NCBI RefSeq assembly: GCF_001269925.1
Contig: NZ_LHVO01000018.1
Location: 186,001-250,000, forward strand
Source: Pseudomonas sp. MIACH
GTDB taxonomy: Bacteria > Pseudomonadota > Gammaproteobacteria > Pseudomonadales > Pseudomonadaceae
DNA length: 64,000 nt
Direction: 5' to 3'
Below are positions 28,201-35,993 of this stretch, in pieces. The notes below the pieces were generated by a model, which ran no database searches, was not told where the DNA came from, and worked only from the letters and a program-made list of their open reading frames with translations. Within the stretch, counting starts at the first letter, position 1. Every line of letters begins with the position of its first letter. Position numbers and translations under genes: made by a program.

Positions 28201-28950
28201 TCAGCCGGGCATCGGCTCATGGTTGAAGGCGTGCACCTCCTGAACCAGGCCTTGCGCTGCCATCATCACGAGTTGCCGGCCTTTTTCCGGGGACGCTTGC
28301 GCCGGGTCCGATCCCATGCGCCCATCCGGATGACGGGCGCGGAAATCTGCAGCCTCCCGAATGGGCCCCCAGTTGGCGATCTGTGGCGAGTAGTCAACCG
28401 ACTTGATAGCGTGCGGATAGGCCCACTGGGTCACGGCAATTTCCGAAGGCGTTGCATGAATGCCGTGTCCTGTCGGGAACTGGTCCTTCGCCAGATCATT
28501 GATACCCTCAAGATCCCACCAGTTGCACAACTTCAAGGCGAAACCCGCCGGGCGACGTGCAAAACTCGCCTCGGCGTAGAGCTCTGAAAACGCCGCTTCA
28601 ATCGACGCGATGTTGCCGCCATGGCCATTGAGGAAAAAGATTTTTTCAAACCCGTGTGCAGCCAGCGAGCGAGTCCAGTCTCCGATGGCGGCGATGAATG
28701 TCGAAGGCCTGAGCGAAATCGTTCCCGGGAAACCAAGATGATGTTGCGCCATGCCGATGTTGAACGTCGGGGCAATCAGGATATCCGCAGCCTCCTGCGC
28801 CTGATGAGCGATGATTTCGGGGCACATCCAGTCCGTCCCCAGCAGTCCGGTGGGCCCATGCTGCTCGTTGGAACCAATCGGGATGACGATGGTACGGCTG
28901 CGCTGGAGAAACGTCTCGATTTCGGCCCAGGTCGATAGATGTAAAAGCAT
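28201..28950 (-). CDS. Creatininase-family amidohydrolase
   Basis: This 249-residue protein, presumably cytosolic, has the metal-binding signatures of creatininases: PIGSNEQHGPTGLLGTDW at the N-terminus (Glu, His and Asp ligands), FFLNGHGGN near residue 110 and GHGIHATPSEIAVT near 165. Members hydrolyse cyclic amides such as creatinine or formamide intermediates, or act in redox-cofactor synthesis (MftE type). The substrate here is unknown. It lies 94 bases before the ALDH gene and 89 after the small hydrolase gene in the same direction. Confidence 0.85.
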   Translation of the reverse strand: MLLHLSTWAEIETFLQRSRTIVIPIGSNEQHGPTGLLGTDWMCPEIIAHQAQEAADILIAPTFNIGMAQHHLGFPGTISLRPSTFIAAIGDWTRSLAAHGFEKIFFLNGHGGNIASIEAAFSELYAEASFARRPAGFALKLCNWWDLEGINDLAKDQFPTGHGIHATPSEIAVTQWAYPHAIKSVDYSPQIANWGPIREAADFRARHPDGRMGSDPAQASPEKGRQLVMMAAQGLVQEVHAFNHEPMPG

Positions 28951-29039
28951 CTGCGTTCTCTCTTTGGAAAGGTTCCTTACGGAACACGGATGGTGTTGAT
29001 CAGAGCGATGTCTCCCTCTGCCGCTTCGACCTTGGCGTG

Positions 29040-29816
29040 TTACTTCGCCGTGGCCGCTTTTTCGATTAGGCGGGCAACCGGTTCCGGGTTCGAAACCATC
29101 ACGACATGTGAAGCGCCCTTGACCACTTCCACTGCTTTGGCAGCGGCGCGCTTGGCCATGAATGCCATGGCTTGCGGGGGAATGTTCTTGTCCTTGTCGC
29201 CGTAGATGTACCAGGACGGAATATGCTTCCAGGCAGGATTGCCGGACGCTTCGTTGAGCGCCGCTTCCGTCACCGGGCGCTGGGTGGCTGCCATCAATGC
29301 CGCCTCTTTCGCGGGGACGTCAGCGGCGAACTGGGTGTGAAACTTGTCCTGCTGGATGTACAAGTCCTTGCCCCCATCGGCCAGCGGTACAGGCGCAGCC
29401 AGCGTTGGGCTCAGCGTGCTGCCCGGGAATTTGCCGGCCAGCCCGGCGACGGTTTCCCCGGCCTCAGGTGCAAATGCACTGACGTAAACCAGGGCTTTGA
29501 CGTTGACATGATCGTTGGCCGCGTCACTGATAACGTTGCCGCCATAGGAGTGGCCGACCAACACCACCGGCGAATGAATGCTCGTCAGCAATGCCGAGAT
29601 TGCTGCGCCATCGCTTTTTACACCACGTAATGGGTTGGCAGCGGCAACCACCGGGTAACCGTCCTTCTCGAGAATCTTCACGACGCCATTCCAACTCGAC
29701 GCATCGGCAAAGGCACCATGTACGAGCACAATCGTGGGTTTTTCAGTTTGCGACCAGGCGTGTGTCGCCATGCTCAGGCTGACGGCGACGGCTAGTGCGG
29801 TTAATACTTTTTTCAT
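29040..29816 (-). CDS. Exported alpha/beta hydrolase (EstA/salicylate-esterase-like)
   Basis: This 258-residue protein has a signal peptide (KKVLTALAVAVSLSMATHAW) and a compact hydrolase fold. It shows VLVHGAFADASSW (oxyanion region), nucleophile Ser in GHSYGG, acid residue near GDKDKNIPP and catalytic His in GASHVVM. The pattern matches small plant-like esterases. I start at ATG 29816 with a GGAGT site; longer frames lack the signal at the N-terminus. Its operon neighbours also encode exported hydrolases, so it probably works in the periplasm on an ester. Confidence 0.87.
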   Translation of the reverse strand: MKKVLTALAVAVSLSMATHAWSQTEKPTIVLVHGAFADASSWNGVVKILEKDGYPVVAAANPLRGVKSDGAAISALLTSIHSPVVLVGHSYGGNVISDAANDHVNVKALVYVSAFAPEAGETVAGLAGKFPGSTLSPTLAAPVPLADGGKDLYIQQDKFHTQFAADVPAKEAALMAATQRPVTEAALNEASGNPAWKHIPSWYIYGDKDKNIPPQAMAFMAKRAAAKAVEVVKGASHVVMVSNPEPVARLIEKAATAK

Positions 29817-29841
29817 GGTTAACTCCGGGTTTGACGGGAAA

Positions 29842-30354
29842 TCAGGGAGCGAAGCGAGTGAAGACAAAATCGTGATTACGCACTCGCGCCTGGTGACAGG
29901 CGAAGCAGGTTTCGTGTTGGGCTTCATCGGCCGGTTTACCGTTGATAAACCGCCCGAATCCCCAACCACCGGTTGCTGCATATTTTTTCGAGTCCTTGAC
30001 CATCACCTGCACGGTCGTGGCTGGCCCCGGTATGGACGCCGGCTCGAATTCCGGGGACTGCACATGTTTCCAGGCCAGCTTTACCAGCACCGTGCCATCA
30101 GGGAATGGCAGCGTTGAATCCTGATAAGCCTTGATGGCCAAGTCATTGCCCAGCACGGCTCGCAGTTCGTTCAAGGGGGCCGCTTCCTGCGCGGGCGCAA
30201 TCAGCGGCCATAGGCGGTAGTTTTCAGGCAATTTCACGCCATAGATCGGTGAGGCGTCGCCATTACCGGCGTCGCCCGAGGCAACACCGGTAGCAGTCAA
30301 CGCTGCGATTGCAATGGCAGTCGACATCGCGGCCAGAAATTTCAGCTTCATCAT
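29842..30354 (-). CDS. Cytochrome P460-family protein
   Basis: This 170-residue protein has a signal peptide and a single c-type haem motif CFACH (Cys150, Cys153, His154) near the C-terminus. The fold region shows YRLWPLIAPA, FPDGTVLVKLAWK and GGWGFGRF, which fit the P460 family. P460 enzymes oxidise hydroxylamine or detoxify related compounds through a Lys-crosslinked haem; many family members have unknown roles. It sits 21-25 bases from both neighbours, so it is in the operon. A AAGGGA site precedes the two adjacent Met codons. Confidence 0.88.
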   Translation of the reverse strand: MMKLKFLAAMSTAIAIAALTATGVASGDAGNGDASPIYGVKLPENYRLWPLIAPAQEAAPLNELRAVLGNDLAIKAYQDSTLPFPDGTVLVKLAWKHVQSPEFEPASIPGPATTVQVMVKDSKKYAATGGWGFGRFINGKPADEAQHETCFACHQARVRNHDFVFTRFAP

Positions 30355-30375
30355 CGCTATCCCTTCCGCCGCTTC

Positions 30376-31449
30376 TCAAAGGTGATCGGCGTCGATCACC
30401 GCCTGGGCGAAGGCTTTCGGCGCTTCCTGCGGCAAGTTGTGGCCAACACCACCGGTGATCAATCGGTACTCATACTTGCCAGTGAAGCGCTTGGCGTACG
30501 CCTCGGCAGGTGGGTGCGGTGCGCCGTTCGCATCACCTTCCAGGGTGATGGTGGGCACGCTGATGGACGGAAATGCCGCGAGTTTCTTCTCCAGTGCGTC
30601 GTATCTGGCTTCGCCCTTGACCAACCCCAGGCGCCAGCGATAGTTGAAAATCGACACGGCCACGTGATCAGGGTTTTGCAAGGACGCCGCGCTGCGATCA
30701 TAAGTGGGGTCGTCGAAATTCCACTGTGGCGACGCCAGCTTCCAGATGAGCTTGGCGAAGTCATGAGTGTTTTTTTCGTAGCCCAGGCGCCCGCGCTCGG
30801 TCGCGAAGTAGAACTGGTACCACCACTGCAGTTCGGCGGCTGGCGGCAATGGCGCCTTGCCCGCCTCTTGGCTGCCTATCAGGTAACCGCTCACAGCGAC
30901 CAGGGCTTTCACTCTTTCCGGCCACAGTGCGGCAACGATATCTGCAGTGCGGGCGCCCCAGTCAAACCCACCCAGCACCGCCTTCTTGATCTTCAGCGCA
31001 TCCATGAAGTCGATCAGGTCGTTCGCCAGCGCAGCAGGTTGACCATTGCGAACTGTCTTGGCCGAGAGAAAATGCGTGTCGCCATAACCACGCGCAGAAG
31101 GGATCAACACTCGATATCCCTTGTCCGCCAAAGCAGGAGCGACATCAGCGTATGCGTTGATATCGTAGGGCCATCCGTGCAACAAAATGACCACAGGGCC
31201 ATCGGCTGGACCGAGTTCCGCGTAAGAAACGTCCAGCAGCCCCGCTTTCACATGCTTAAGATCACCGAGAGAGGTGTGAGCTCCCGGCGTGATAGCCCCA
31301 ATGGTGGACGCGGGTACATCAGCCGCGCTGGCTTGGGAAAAACCGACAGACACCGCTGCGAATTGCAGCACCGCTGCTGCCAAAAGCGATGGGGCAAGAC
31401 CCCGCAGGCGGCTGGATTTATTTTGGTTGTTCAGCAAGGTCATCTCCAT
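30376..31449 (-). CDS. Exported epoxide hydrolase/dehalogenase-like alpha/beta hydrolase
   Basis: This 357-residue protein starts with a long basic leader and a hydrophobic stretch (LLAAAVLQFAAVSVGF) ending near SASA, so export is likely. The catalytic domain has HGWPYD (oxyanion), GGFDWGART with a nucleophilic Asp as in epoxide hydrolases and haloalkane dehalogenases, and the terminal His in GVGHNLPQEAP. Start 31449 has GGAG seven bases upstream. It follows another epoxide-hydrolase gene after 62 bases. Confidence 0.87.
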   Translation of the reverse strand: MEMTLLNNQNKSSRLRGLAPSLLAAAVLQFAAVSVGFSQASAADVPASTIGAITPGAHTSLGDLKHVKAGLLDVSYAELGPADGPVVILLHGWPYDINAYADVAPALADKGYRVLIPSARGYGDTHFLSAKTVRNGQPAALANDLIDFMDALKIKKAVLGGFDWGARTADIVAALWPERVKALVAVSGYLIGSQEAGKAPLPPAAELQWWYQFYFATERGRLGYEKNTHDFAKLIWKLASPQWNFDDPTYDRSAASLQNPDHVAVSIFNYRWRLGLVKGEARYDALEKKLAAFPSISVPTITLEGDANGAPHPPAEAYAKRFTGKYEYRLITGGVGHNLPQEAPKAFAQAVIDADHL

Positions 31450-31511
31450 GGTGTTTCTCCGTAGCGAGCCGCCGAATAGCGGCCCGGTGTGTTGACTGGA
31501 TTGCGTGTGAG

Positions 31512-32828
31512 CTACTGGGCGGTCTTCGTTGCGCTCAGCTTGGCGCGCAGCGGCCGGAAGGCCTCCCGCAACTCCTCGCTGAACAATTGAGGTTGTTCCC
31601 AGGAAGCGAAGTGGCCGCCCTTGTTAACCTGGCTGTAGTAGGAAAGTGATGGGTAAGCGCGTTGCGCCCAGCTTTTTGGCGCCTGATAGATCTCGTGCGG
31701 GAAGACCGTGATCGCCACCGGCACCTTGATGCTTGCGGTGTTCTGCGCGGCAGCGCTGAAATTGTTGTTGTTGTTTTCCCAGTAGAAACGCGATGACGAT
31801 GCGCCTGCGTTCGTCAGCCAGTACAGGCTGATATCGTCCAGCATTTCGTCACGGGTCAATACCCGTTCAGGCTGACCATCACTGTCCGTCCATGCGGCGA
31901 TTTTTTCGTACATCCACGCCGCAGTACCGGTAGGCGAATCGGCCAGCAGGTAACCGATAGTCTGCGGGCGCGTAACCATCATCGCGCCGTATGCTGCATT
32001 GCGGCCGAAGAAGGTGCTCAAGGAATCAAACGCCTTGCGTTCAGGCTCAGTGAGCCCAACGGGGGCCGGGTCACCACTATTGATCGGCTTGACCAGTTCG
32101 GGCGGGATGGTGGCCGGCATGTTCAAGTGAATGCCCAACAGACCCGGCGGATTCAGGCGGCCCAATGCATCCGATATCACCGAACCGTGATCTCCGCCCT
32201 GGGAAACATAGTGGGTATATCCCAGACGCTTGATGAGCACATCCCAAGCCTTCGCGACTCGATCCGGCCCCCAGCCCAAGTCAGTTGGCTTACCGGAAAA
32301 ACCGTGTCCCGGAATCGATGGAATGATCACGTCGAACGAATCTTCAACCTTACCCCCGTAAGCAACGGGATCCGTCAGCGGGCCGATAGTCTTCAGGAAC
32401 TCGAACTGTGAGCCAGGCCATCCGTGTGTCAGAAGCAGCGGCATCGCGTTGGGGTTTCGCGAGCGAACATGGATGAATTGAATATCGACGCCGTCGATAG
32501 TGGTGATGAATTCAGGCAGCGCATTGAGCTTTGCTTCGGCCTTGCGCCAGTCATAGCCGCTGCCCCAATACTTCACCAGCGCCTGGACCTGGGCCAGCTG
32601 CACGCCTTGGGAAACATCATTGACGGTCTCTTTGTCCGGCCAGCGGGTCGCCGCAATGCGCTTTTTCAGATCGGTCAATTGAGCTTCATCGACATGAATT
32701 CGATAAGGTCGGATCGATTCGGGATTGGTCGAGGCCGAGCTGGCAACTGACGCATCGGCGGCCGGGCCAGCAGCCCAGGCACCACCGTTGCCGGCTATCA
32801 GAGCCAACCCCAAAACGCCCATTCTCAC
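31512..32828 (-). CDS. Epoxide hydrolase with EHN domain; 5' end interrupted by an amber codon
   Basis: The 438-residue frame has the N-terminal EHN domain (SIRPYRIHVDEAQLTDLKKR), the oxyanion motif HGWPGS, the nucleophile Asp in SQGGDHGSV, and the final His in KGGHFASWEQP. The annotated start, GTG at 32828, lacks a ribosome site. A better start is ATG 32879, with GGAAA upstream, but that frame meets TAG at 32850-32852 and then continues in frame as RHCLASSV into the hydrophobic signal. The intact gene probably began there, possibly with a twin-arginine signal. Expression is therefore doubtful unless the TAG is suppressed or a downstream start is used. Confidence 0.8.
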   Translation of the reverse strand: MRMGVLGLALIAGNGGAWAAGPAADASVASSASTNPESIRPYRIHVDEAQLTDLKKRIAATRWPDKETVNDVSQGVQLAQVQALVKYWGSGYDWRKAEAKLNALPEFITTIDGVDIQFIHVRSRNPNAMPLLLTHGWPGSQFEFLKTIGPLTDPVAYGGKVEDSFDVIIPSIPGHGFSGKPTDLGWGPDRVAKAWDVLIKRLGYTHYVSQGGDHGSVISDALGRLNPPGLLGIHLNMPATIPPELVKPINSGDPAPVGLTEPERKAFDSLSTFFGRNAAYGAMMVTRPQTIGYLLADSPTGTAAWMYEKIAAWTDSDGQPERVLTRDEMLDDISLYWLTNAGASSSRFYWENNNNNFSAAAQNTASIKVPVAITVFPHEIYQAPKSWAQRAYPSLSYYSQVNKGGHFASWEQPQLFSEELREAFRPLRAKLSATKTAQ

Positions 32829-32940
32829 GGAAGAGGCCAGACAATGGCGCTAGGTGAAACCGAACGTAGCTGCAGGCATTTTGAATTTCCTATAAGTCAT
32901 TGATCGACAACTTCGCGAAACGCGCAGAGATAGCTGCGAG

Positions 32941-32994
32941 TTAAATGAGTCATCCACTGGAGAAGGTTTGCGCCTTCTCGATGGGTTCATTTAA
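32941..32994. repeat. Imperfect hairpin in the upstream gap
   Basis: TTAAATGA/TCATTTAA form the outer stem and GAGAAGG/CCTTCTC the inner stem around TTTGCG. It lies in the long leader between the putative promoter near 33.06 kb and the epoxide hydrolase start. It could be a leader structure or an element remnant. Confidence 0.4.
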
Positions 32995-33064
32995 AGCCCC
33001 GCAGGTATCCCGTATGTGTCATCAACCGACTTAAAAGAATCGCTGTGTATCTATCTAAAGCGCA

Positions 33065-33080
33065 GATACAAAACGATACA
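33065..33080 (-). promoter_or_regulatory. Response-regulator box candidate before the hydrolase operon
   Basis: On the minus strand this reads TGTATCGTTTTGTATC, i.e. TGTAT-N5-TGTATC with a 10-base period, the same pattern seen twice beside the response regulator at 24.8 kb. It lies about 190 bases before the ATG at 32879. Confidence 0.55.
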
Positions 33081-33114
33081 AAACGACCACTCGCTCATCA
33101 GAAAGCCAATGCCC

Positions 33115-33138
33115 TGAATCGCCCCGGATTCTCTAGAG
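33115..33138. mobile_element. Possible solitary IS3-type (IS51/IS407) terminal repeat
   Basis: TGAATCGCCCCGGATTCTCT resembles the TGAACCGCCCCGG ends of IS51/IS407-group elements. No transposase frame and no second end were found nearby, so it would be a remnant. The rest of the 32880-33327 gap holds only the box, hairpin and repeat listed separately. Confidence 0.3.
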
Positions 33139-33196
33139 CAGTTAGCCAGTAATTTCAGGCTCATGAGCTGCTTATGAACATCTGACATAGCCCACT

Positions 33197-33235
33197 TGTT
33201 AAATCATATGTCAGGTCACTCAACTTCCTGCTCTC
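33197..33235. repeat. Right copy of the 39-bp dispersed repeat
   Basis: It matches the copy at 19971-20009 in 36 of 39 bases and in the same orientation. The two copies enclose 13.2 kb of accessory-looking genes. Confidence 0.7.
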
Positions 33236-33327
33236 ATCACCCACCAATACGAAAATCAATGTGTCGGCAGGTAACCCAGTGAGCTGCCGACCCTATCGCT
33301 TACCCTCACCTCAGACTGAAAGCCTCA

Positions 33328-34173
33328 CTAAGCTTCACGCACCACACGGCTTAAAAAGTCTGCGACCAGGCGATTGAACACTTCGCCTTGATCGTCATGA
33401 ACATAGTGACTGGCATCTGCCACTTCCACGGCTTGGACCTGGGGGTTGCTGGCGCACATGGCCTGCAGCATGGCCGGTGGTAGAAAGTCCGAGCGGCCAC
33501 CGCGAATGAACAGGCTTGGGCAATCCAATGAGCGCACCGCCGGCCACAAATCAGTGGGTTCAATACTCAGTCGCGCCTCGGCAATTCCCTGCTGATCATG
33601 GCGCCAGCCAATCACGCCGTCGCGTTCTTGCATCGAGTGCGCCAGCCTGGATGCCAGGCCTTGCTCCGACAAACCTGGGCGTGAGGCTATCCAGAACGCG
33701 CGGGCTGCGTCCCAGCTGTCGAACTGCAACGGCGTCTGGCCCATTTCGCGACGAATACGCGCCGCGCCATCGCCCTGTGTTGAAGACCCGGGGCCGATGT
33801 CCTCGATCAGCAAACCGATCAGGCGACCGGGGTGTTGCCGCGCATATTCGAGGGCGTTGGCGCCGCCCAATGAATGCCCGAGCAAGACAAAACGCTGCAG
33901 GCCGGCATGGGCGATCAAATCCTCAAGGTCCTCGACATAGGATTGAGTGTGATAACTGGAAGGTTCAGCCCAGTCGCTCAACCCACGGCCACGCTGGTCC
34001 AGGGCATAAATGCAGTACCCCTCCCCCAGGGTTTGCACCAGCGATTCCCAGGTCTGGGCATAGGCTCGCAAGCCATGCAACAGCACCAAGGGCACACCGG
34101 TCTGGGCGCCCCAGCGCAAATAGTGCAGACGCAAGCCCGAACGATTGGTGAAGAAACAGCTGTCAGCAGGCAT
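33328..34173 (-). CDS. Alpha/beta hydrolase
   Basis: This cytosolic-looking 281-residue hydrolase has LVLLHGLRAYAQTW, the nucleophile Ser in GHSLGGANA, and an acid/His pair in RGGRSDFLPP and ASHYVHDDQ. It lies 12 bases after the FAD oxidoreductase gene with a AAAGGAG site, so it is the fourth gene of the operon starting at 37133. The context suggests hydrolysis of an amide, ester or lactone formed during amine or amino-acid oxidation; the substrate is unknown. Confidence 0.85.
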   Translation of the reverse strand: MPADSCFFTNRSGLRLHYLRWGAQTGVPLVLLHGLRAYAQTWESLVQTLGEGYCIYALDQRGRGLSDWAEPSSYHTQSYVEDLEDLIAHAGLQRFVLLGHSLGGANALEYARQHPGRLIGLLIEDIGPGSSTQGDGAARIRREMGQTPLQFDSWDAARAFWIASRPGLSEQGLASRLAHSMQERDGVIGWRHDQQGIAEARLSIEPTDLWPAVRSLDCPSLFIRGGRSDFLPPAMLQAMCASNPQVQAVEVADASHYVHDDQGEVFNRLVADFLSRVVREA

Positions 34174-34185
34174 GGCCTTGCTCCT

Positions 34186-35478
34186 TTAGAAACGGTCGAA
34201 GCGGTAAGGGCTTGGGTCAATGATCGGCGTATGCCCACTGACCAGGTCCGCCGCAAGATGGCCCGCCGCCGGCGATGTGCCGAACCCGTGCCCCGAGAAG
34301 CCGGTGGCCACGGTCAGGCCCGGGATCTGCGCGACCGGCCCGATGACCGGATTGGAGTCCGGTGTTACATCGATAGTGCCCGCCCAGGCGTGGGCAATCC
34401 GCGCTTGTTCAAACACCGGCCAGGCGGCAATCAGGTTGTTCATCGCGTCGCCGTTGAGCCGTGGATTGGCCGCCGGATCCTGCACCCTGACGCGCTCGAA
34501 CGGGCTCACGCTGTCGGCGCGCCAACGCCGTGCCAGCGCCAGGTCTTGGACAAACGGCTTGCCCAGCGACACATTCAGCACGCTGCGTTGCGCACGGAAC
34601 TGCGGCATGTATTGCTTGGCGAGCAACAGGTGGTCGAGGGTCAGGAAGGCATCCAACTTACCGCGCTGAGTAATGATGAAACCGCCGTCCTTATGCTTGC
34701 GAAACGAAAAGTCCGGCGCGCCGACAGCAATCTCCGTCGGCCCGTCCATGGGGTGGGTGCGCAGCACCGAGCAGGTCAACGGCAGGGTCGGCAACGACAC
34801 CCCGAGGTTGCCCAGAAAGCGCCGTGACCACATGCCCCCCGCGAGCAAGACGTGATCGCAGCGAATTTCGCCTTTTTCCGTGACCACACCACTGACCGCA
34901 CCGGCAGCCATCTGCAACGTACGCACCGCGCACTGCTCAATGATCACCACACCCAAGGCCATGGCGGCCTTGGCAATCGCGCTGCTGGCCAGCGTCGGTT
35001 CGGCACGCGCATCGGATGGCGTAAAGATGCCGCCGGCCCACTGCCCTACGCCGCCGGGTACCAGCGCGTCAATCTCACGCTTGCTGAGCAGGCGCGAATC
35101 CAGCGACAAATGCTCCACCGACTTGAGCCAGTTTTCGTGCATGGCCATTTGCGCCGAGGTACGCCCGACAAACATGATGCCTTCCTGGCGATACCCCACA
35201 TCTGTCCCTACCCGCTCAGGCATCTGCGCCCACAAGCGGTCAGCGGCGAGGGCCAGTGGGATGTCAGCGGCGTGGCGGCTGGTCTTGCGCACCCAGCCCA
35301 GGTTGCGGGATGACTGCTCGGCGGCGATCCGGCCTTTCTCCACGACCACCACCGAGATATTGCGCTCGGCCAGGGTCAGCGCAGCCGTCAGGCCAATGAT
35401 CCCGCCGCCAATGATGACGACGGAGGTGGCGCGGGGAAACACGGTGGAGGTTGTCACGGGCGCTATTGTCGGTGCCAT
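34186..35478 (-). CDS. FAD-dependent oxidoreductase (DadA/amine-oxidase-like)
   Basis: This 430-residue flavoprotein has the dinucleotide motif VVIIGGGIIGLTAALTLAE near residue 20 and the C-terminal FAD segment DSNPVIGPV...GFSGHGFGTSPAAG of the DAO (glycine oxidase/DadA) family. Such enzymes oxidise amines or amino acids to imines. The next gene upstream encodes a RidA-like protein that can hydrolyse imines, which fits. ATG 35478 is used because the codon before is TTG. The amine substrate is not predictable. Confidence 0.87.
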   Translation of the reverse strand: MAPTIAPVTTSTVFPRATSVVIIGGGIIGLTAALTLAERNISVVVVEKGRIAAEQSSRNLGWVRKTSRHAADIPLALAADRLWAQMPERVGTDVGYRQEGIMFVGRTSAQMAMHENWLKSVEHLSLDSRLLSKREIDALVPGGVGQWAGGIFTPSDARAEPTLASSAIAKAAMALGVVIIEQCAVRTLQMAAGAVSGVVTEKGEIRCDHVLLAGGMWSRRFLGNLGVSLPTLPLTCSVLRTHPMDGPTEIAVGAPDFSFRKHKDGGFIITQRGKLDAFLTLDHLLLAKQYMPQFRAQRSVLNVSLGKPFVQDLALARRWRADSVSPFERVRVQDPAANPRLNGDAMNNLIAAWPVFEQARIAHAWAGTIDVTPDSNPVIGPVAQIPGLTVATGFSGHGFGTSPAAGHLAADLVSGHTPIIDPSPYRFDRF

Positions 35479-35535
35479 GGTCAAGACTCGGTAAGCGAAT
35501 AAGGACGGCCACGCCTGCGCACGGCCGCGTGACGA

Positions 35536-35958
35536 TTATTGCGACAGGCGAATGACCTCGACCTGCGCCTTCGACGCGTTGCGATACGCCGTCACTTCCA
35601 GCTCGACCTTGTAGACCGTCGAGCCCAGGGGTGGACAGGTGACGGTGCTGGCCGGATCGACGCCGCGAAACTTTTCACCGATCAGGCCCATCACGGCCGG
35701 CACATCCTTGGGGTCCTGGATAAAGACCCGCGAACACACCACATCGGCCAGGCTCGCATCGACGGCTTTCAGGGCCGACTCGATGTTGGCAAACACCTGG
35801 TGTGTCTGCTCCAGGACGTCTTCCGGGATCAGTTTGGTCTGCGGGTTGCGGCCAGCGGTGTTGGAAACGTAGATCCAGTTGTCCACCACCACCAGGCGCG
35901 AATAGCTGGCCTGGTCTTCGAACGGCGAACCGGTCTTGAGCTTGATGATTTTTGTCAT
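35536..35958 (-). CDS. RidA-family protein (imine/enamine hydrolase-like)
   Basis: This 140-residue cytosolic protein of the Rid/YjgF family forms trimers in known members. The sequence shows VDNWIYVSNTAGRNPQT and the C-terminal VTCPPLGSTVYKVELEVTAY. It lacks the exact CxxxxR context of archetypal RidA, so it is a subfamily member, and imine deaminase activity cannot be assumed. A GAGG site is eight bases before the start. Its position between the cyclodeaminase-like and FAD oxidase genes suggests handling of a reactive imine. Confidence 0.88.
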   Translation of the reverse strand: MTKIIKLKTGSPFEDQASYSRLVVVDNWIYVSNTAGRNPQTKLIPEDVLEQTHQVFANIESALKAVDASLADVVCSRVFIQDPKDVPAVMGLIGEKFRGVDPASTVTCPPLGSTVYKVELEVTAYRNASKAQVEVIRLSQ

Positions 35959-35993
35959 GTCGAATACCTCGTCAGGTTGAAGGAAGGTGTGGC

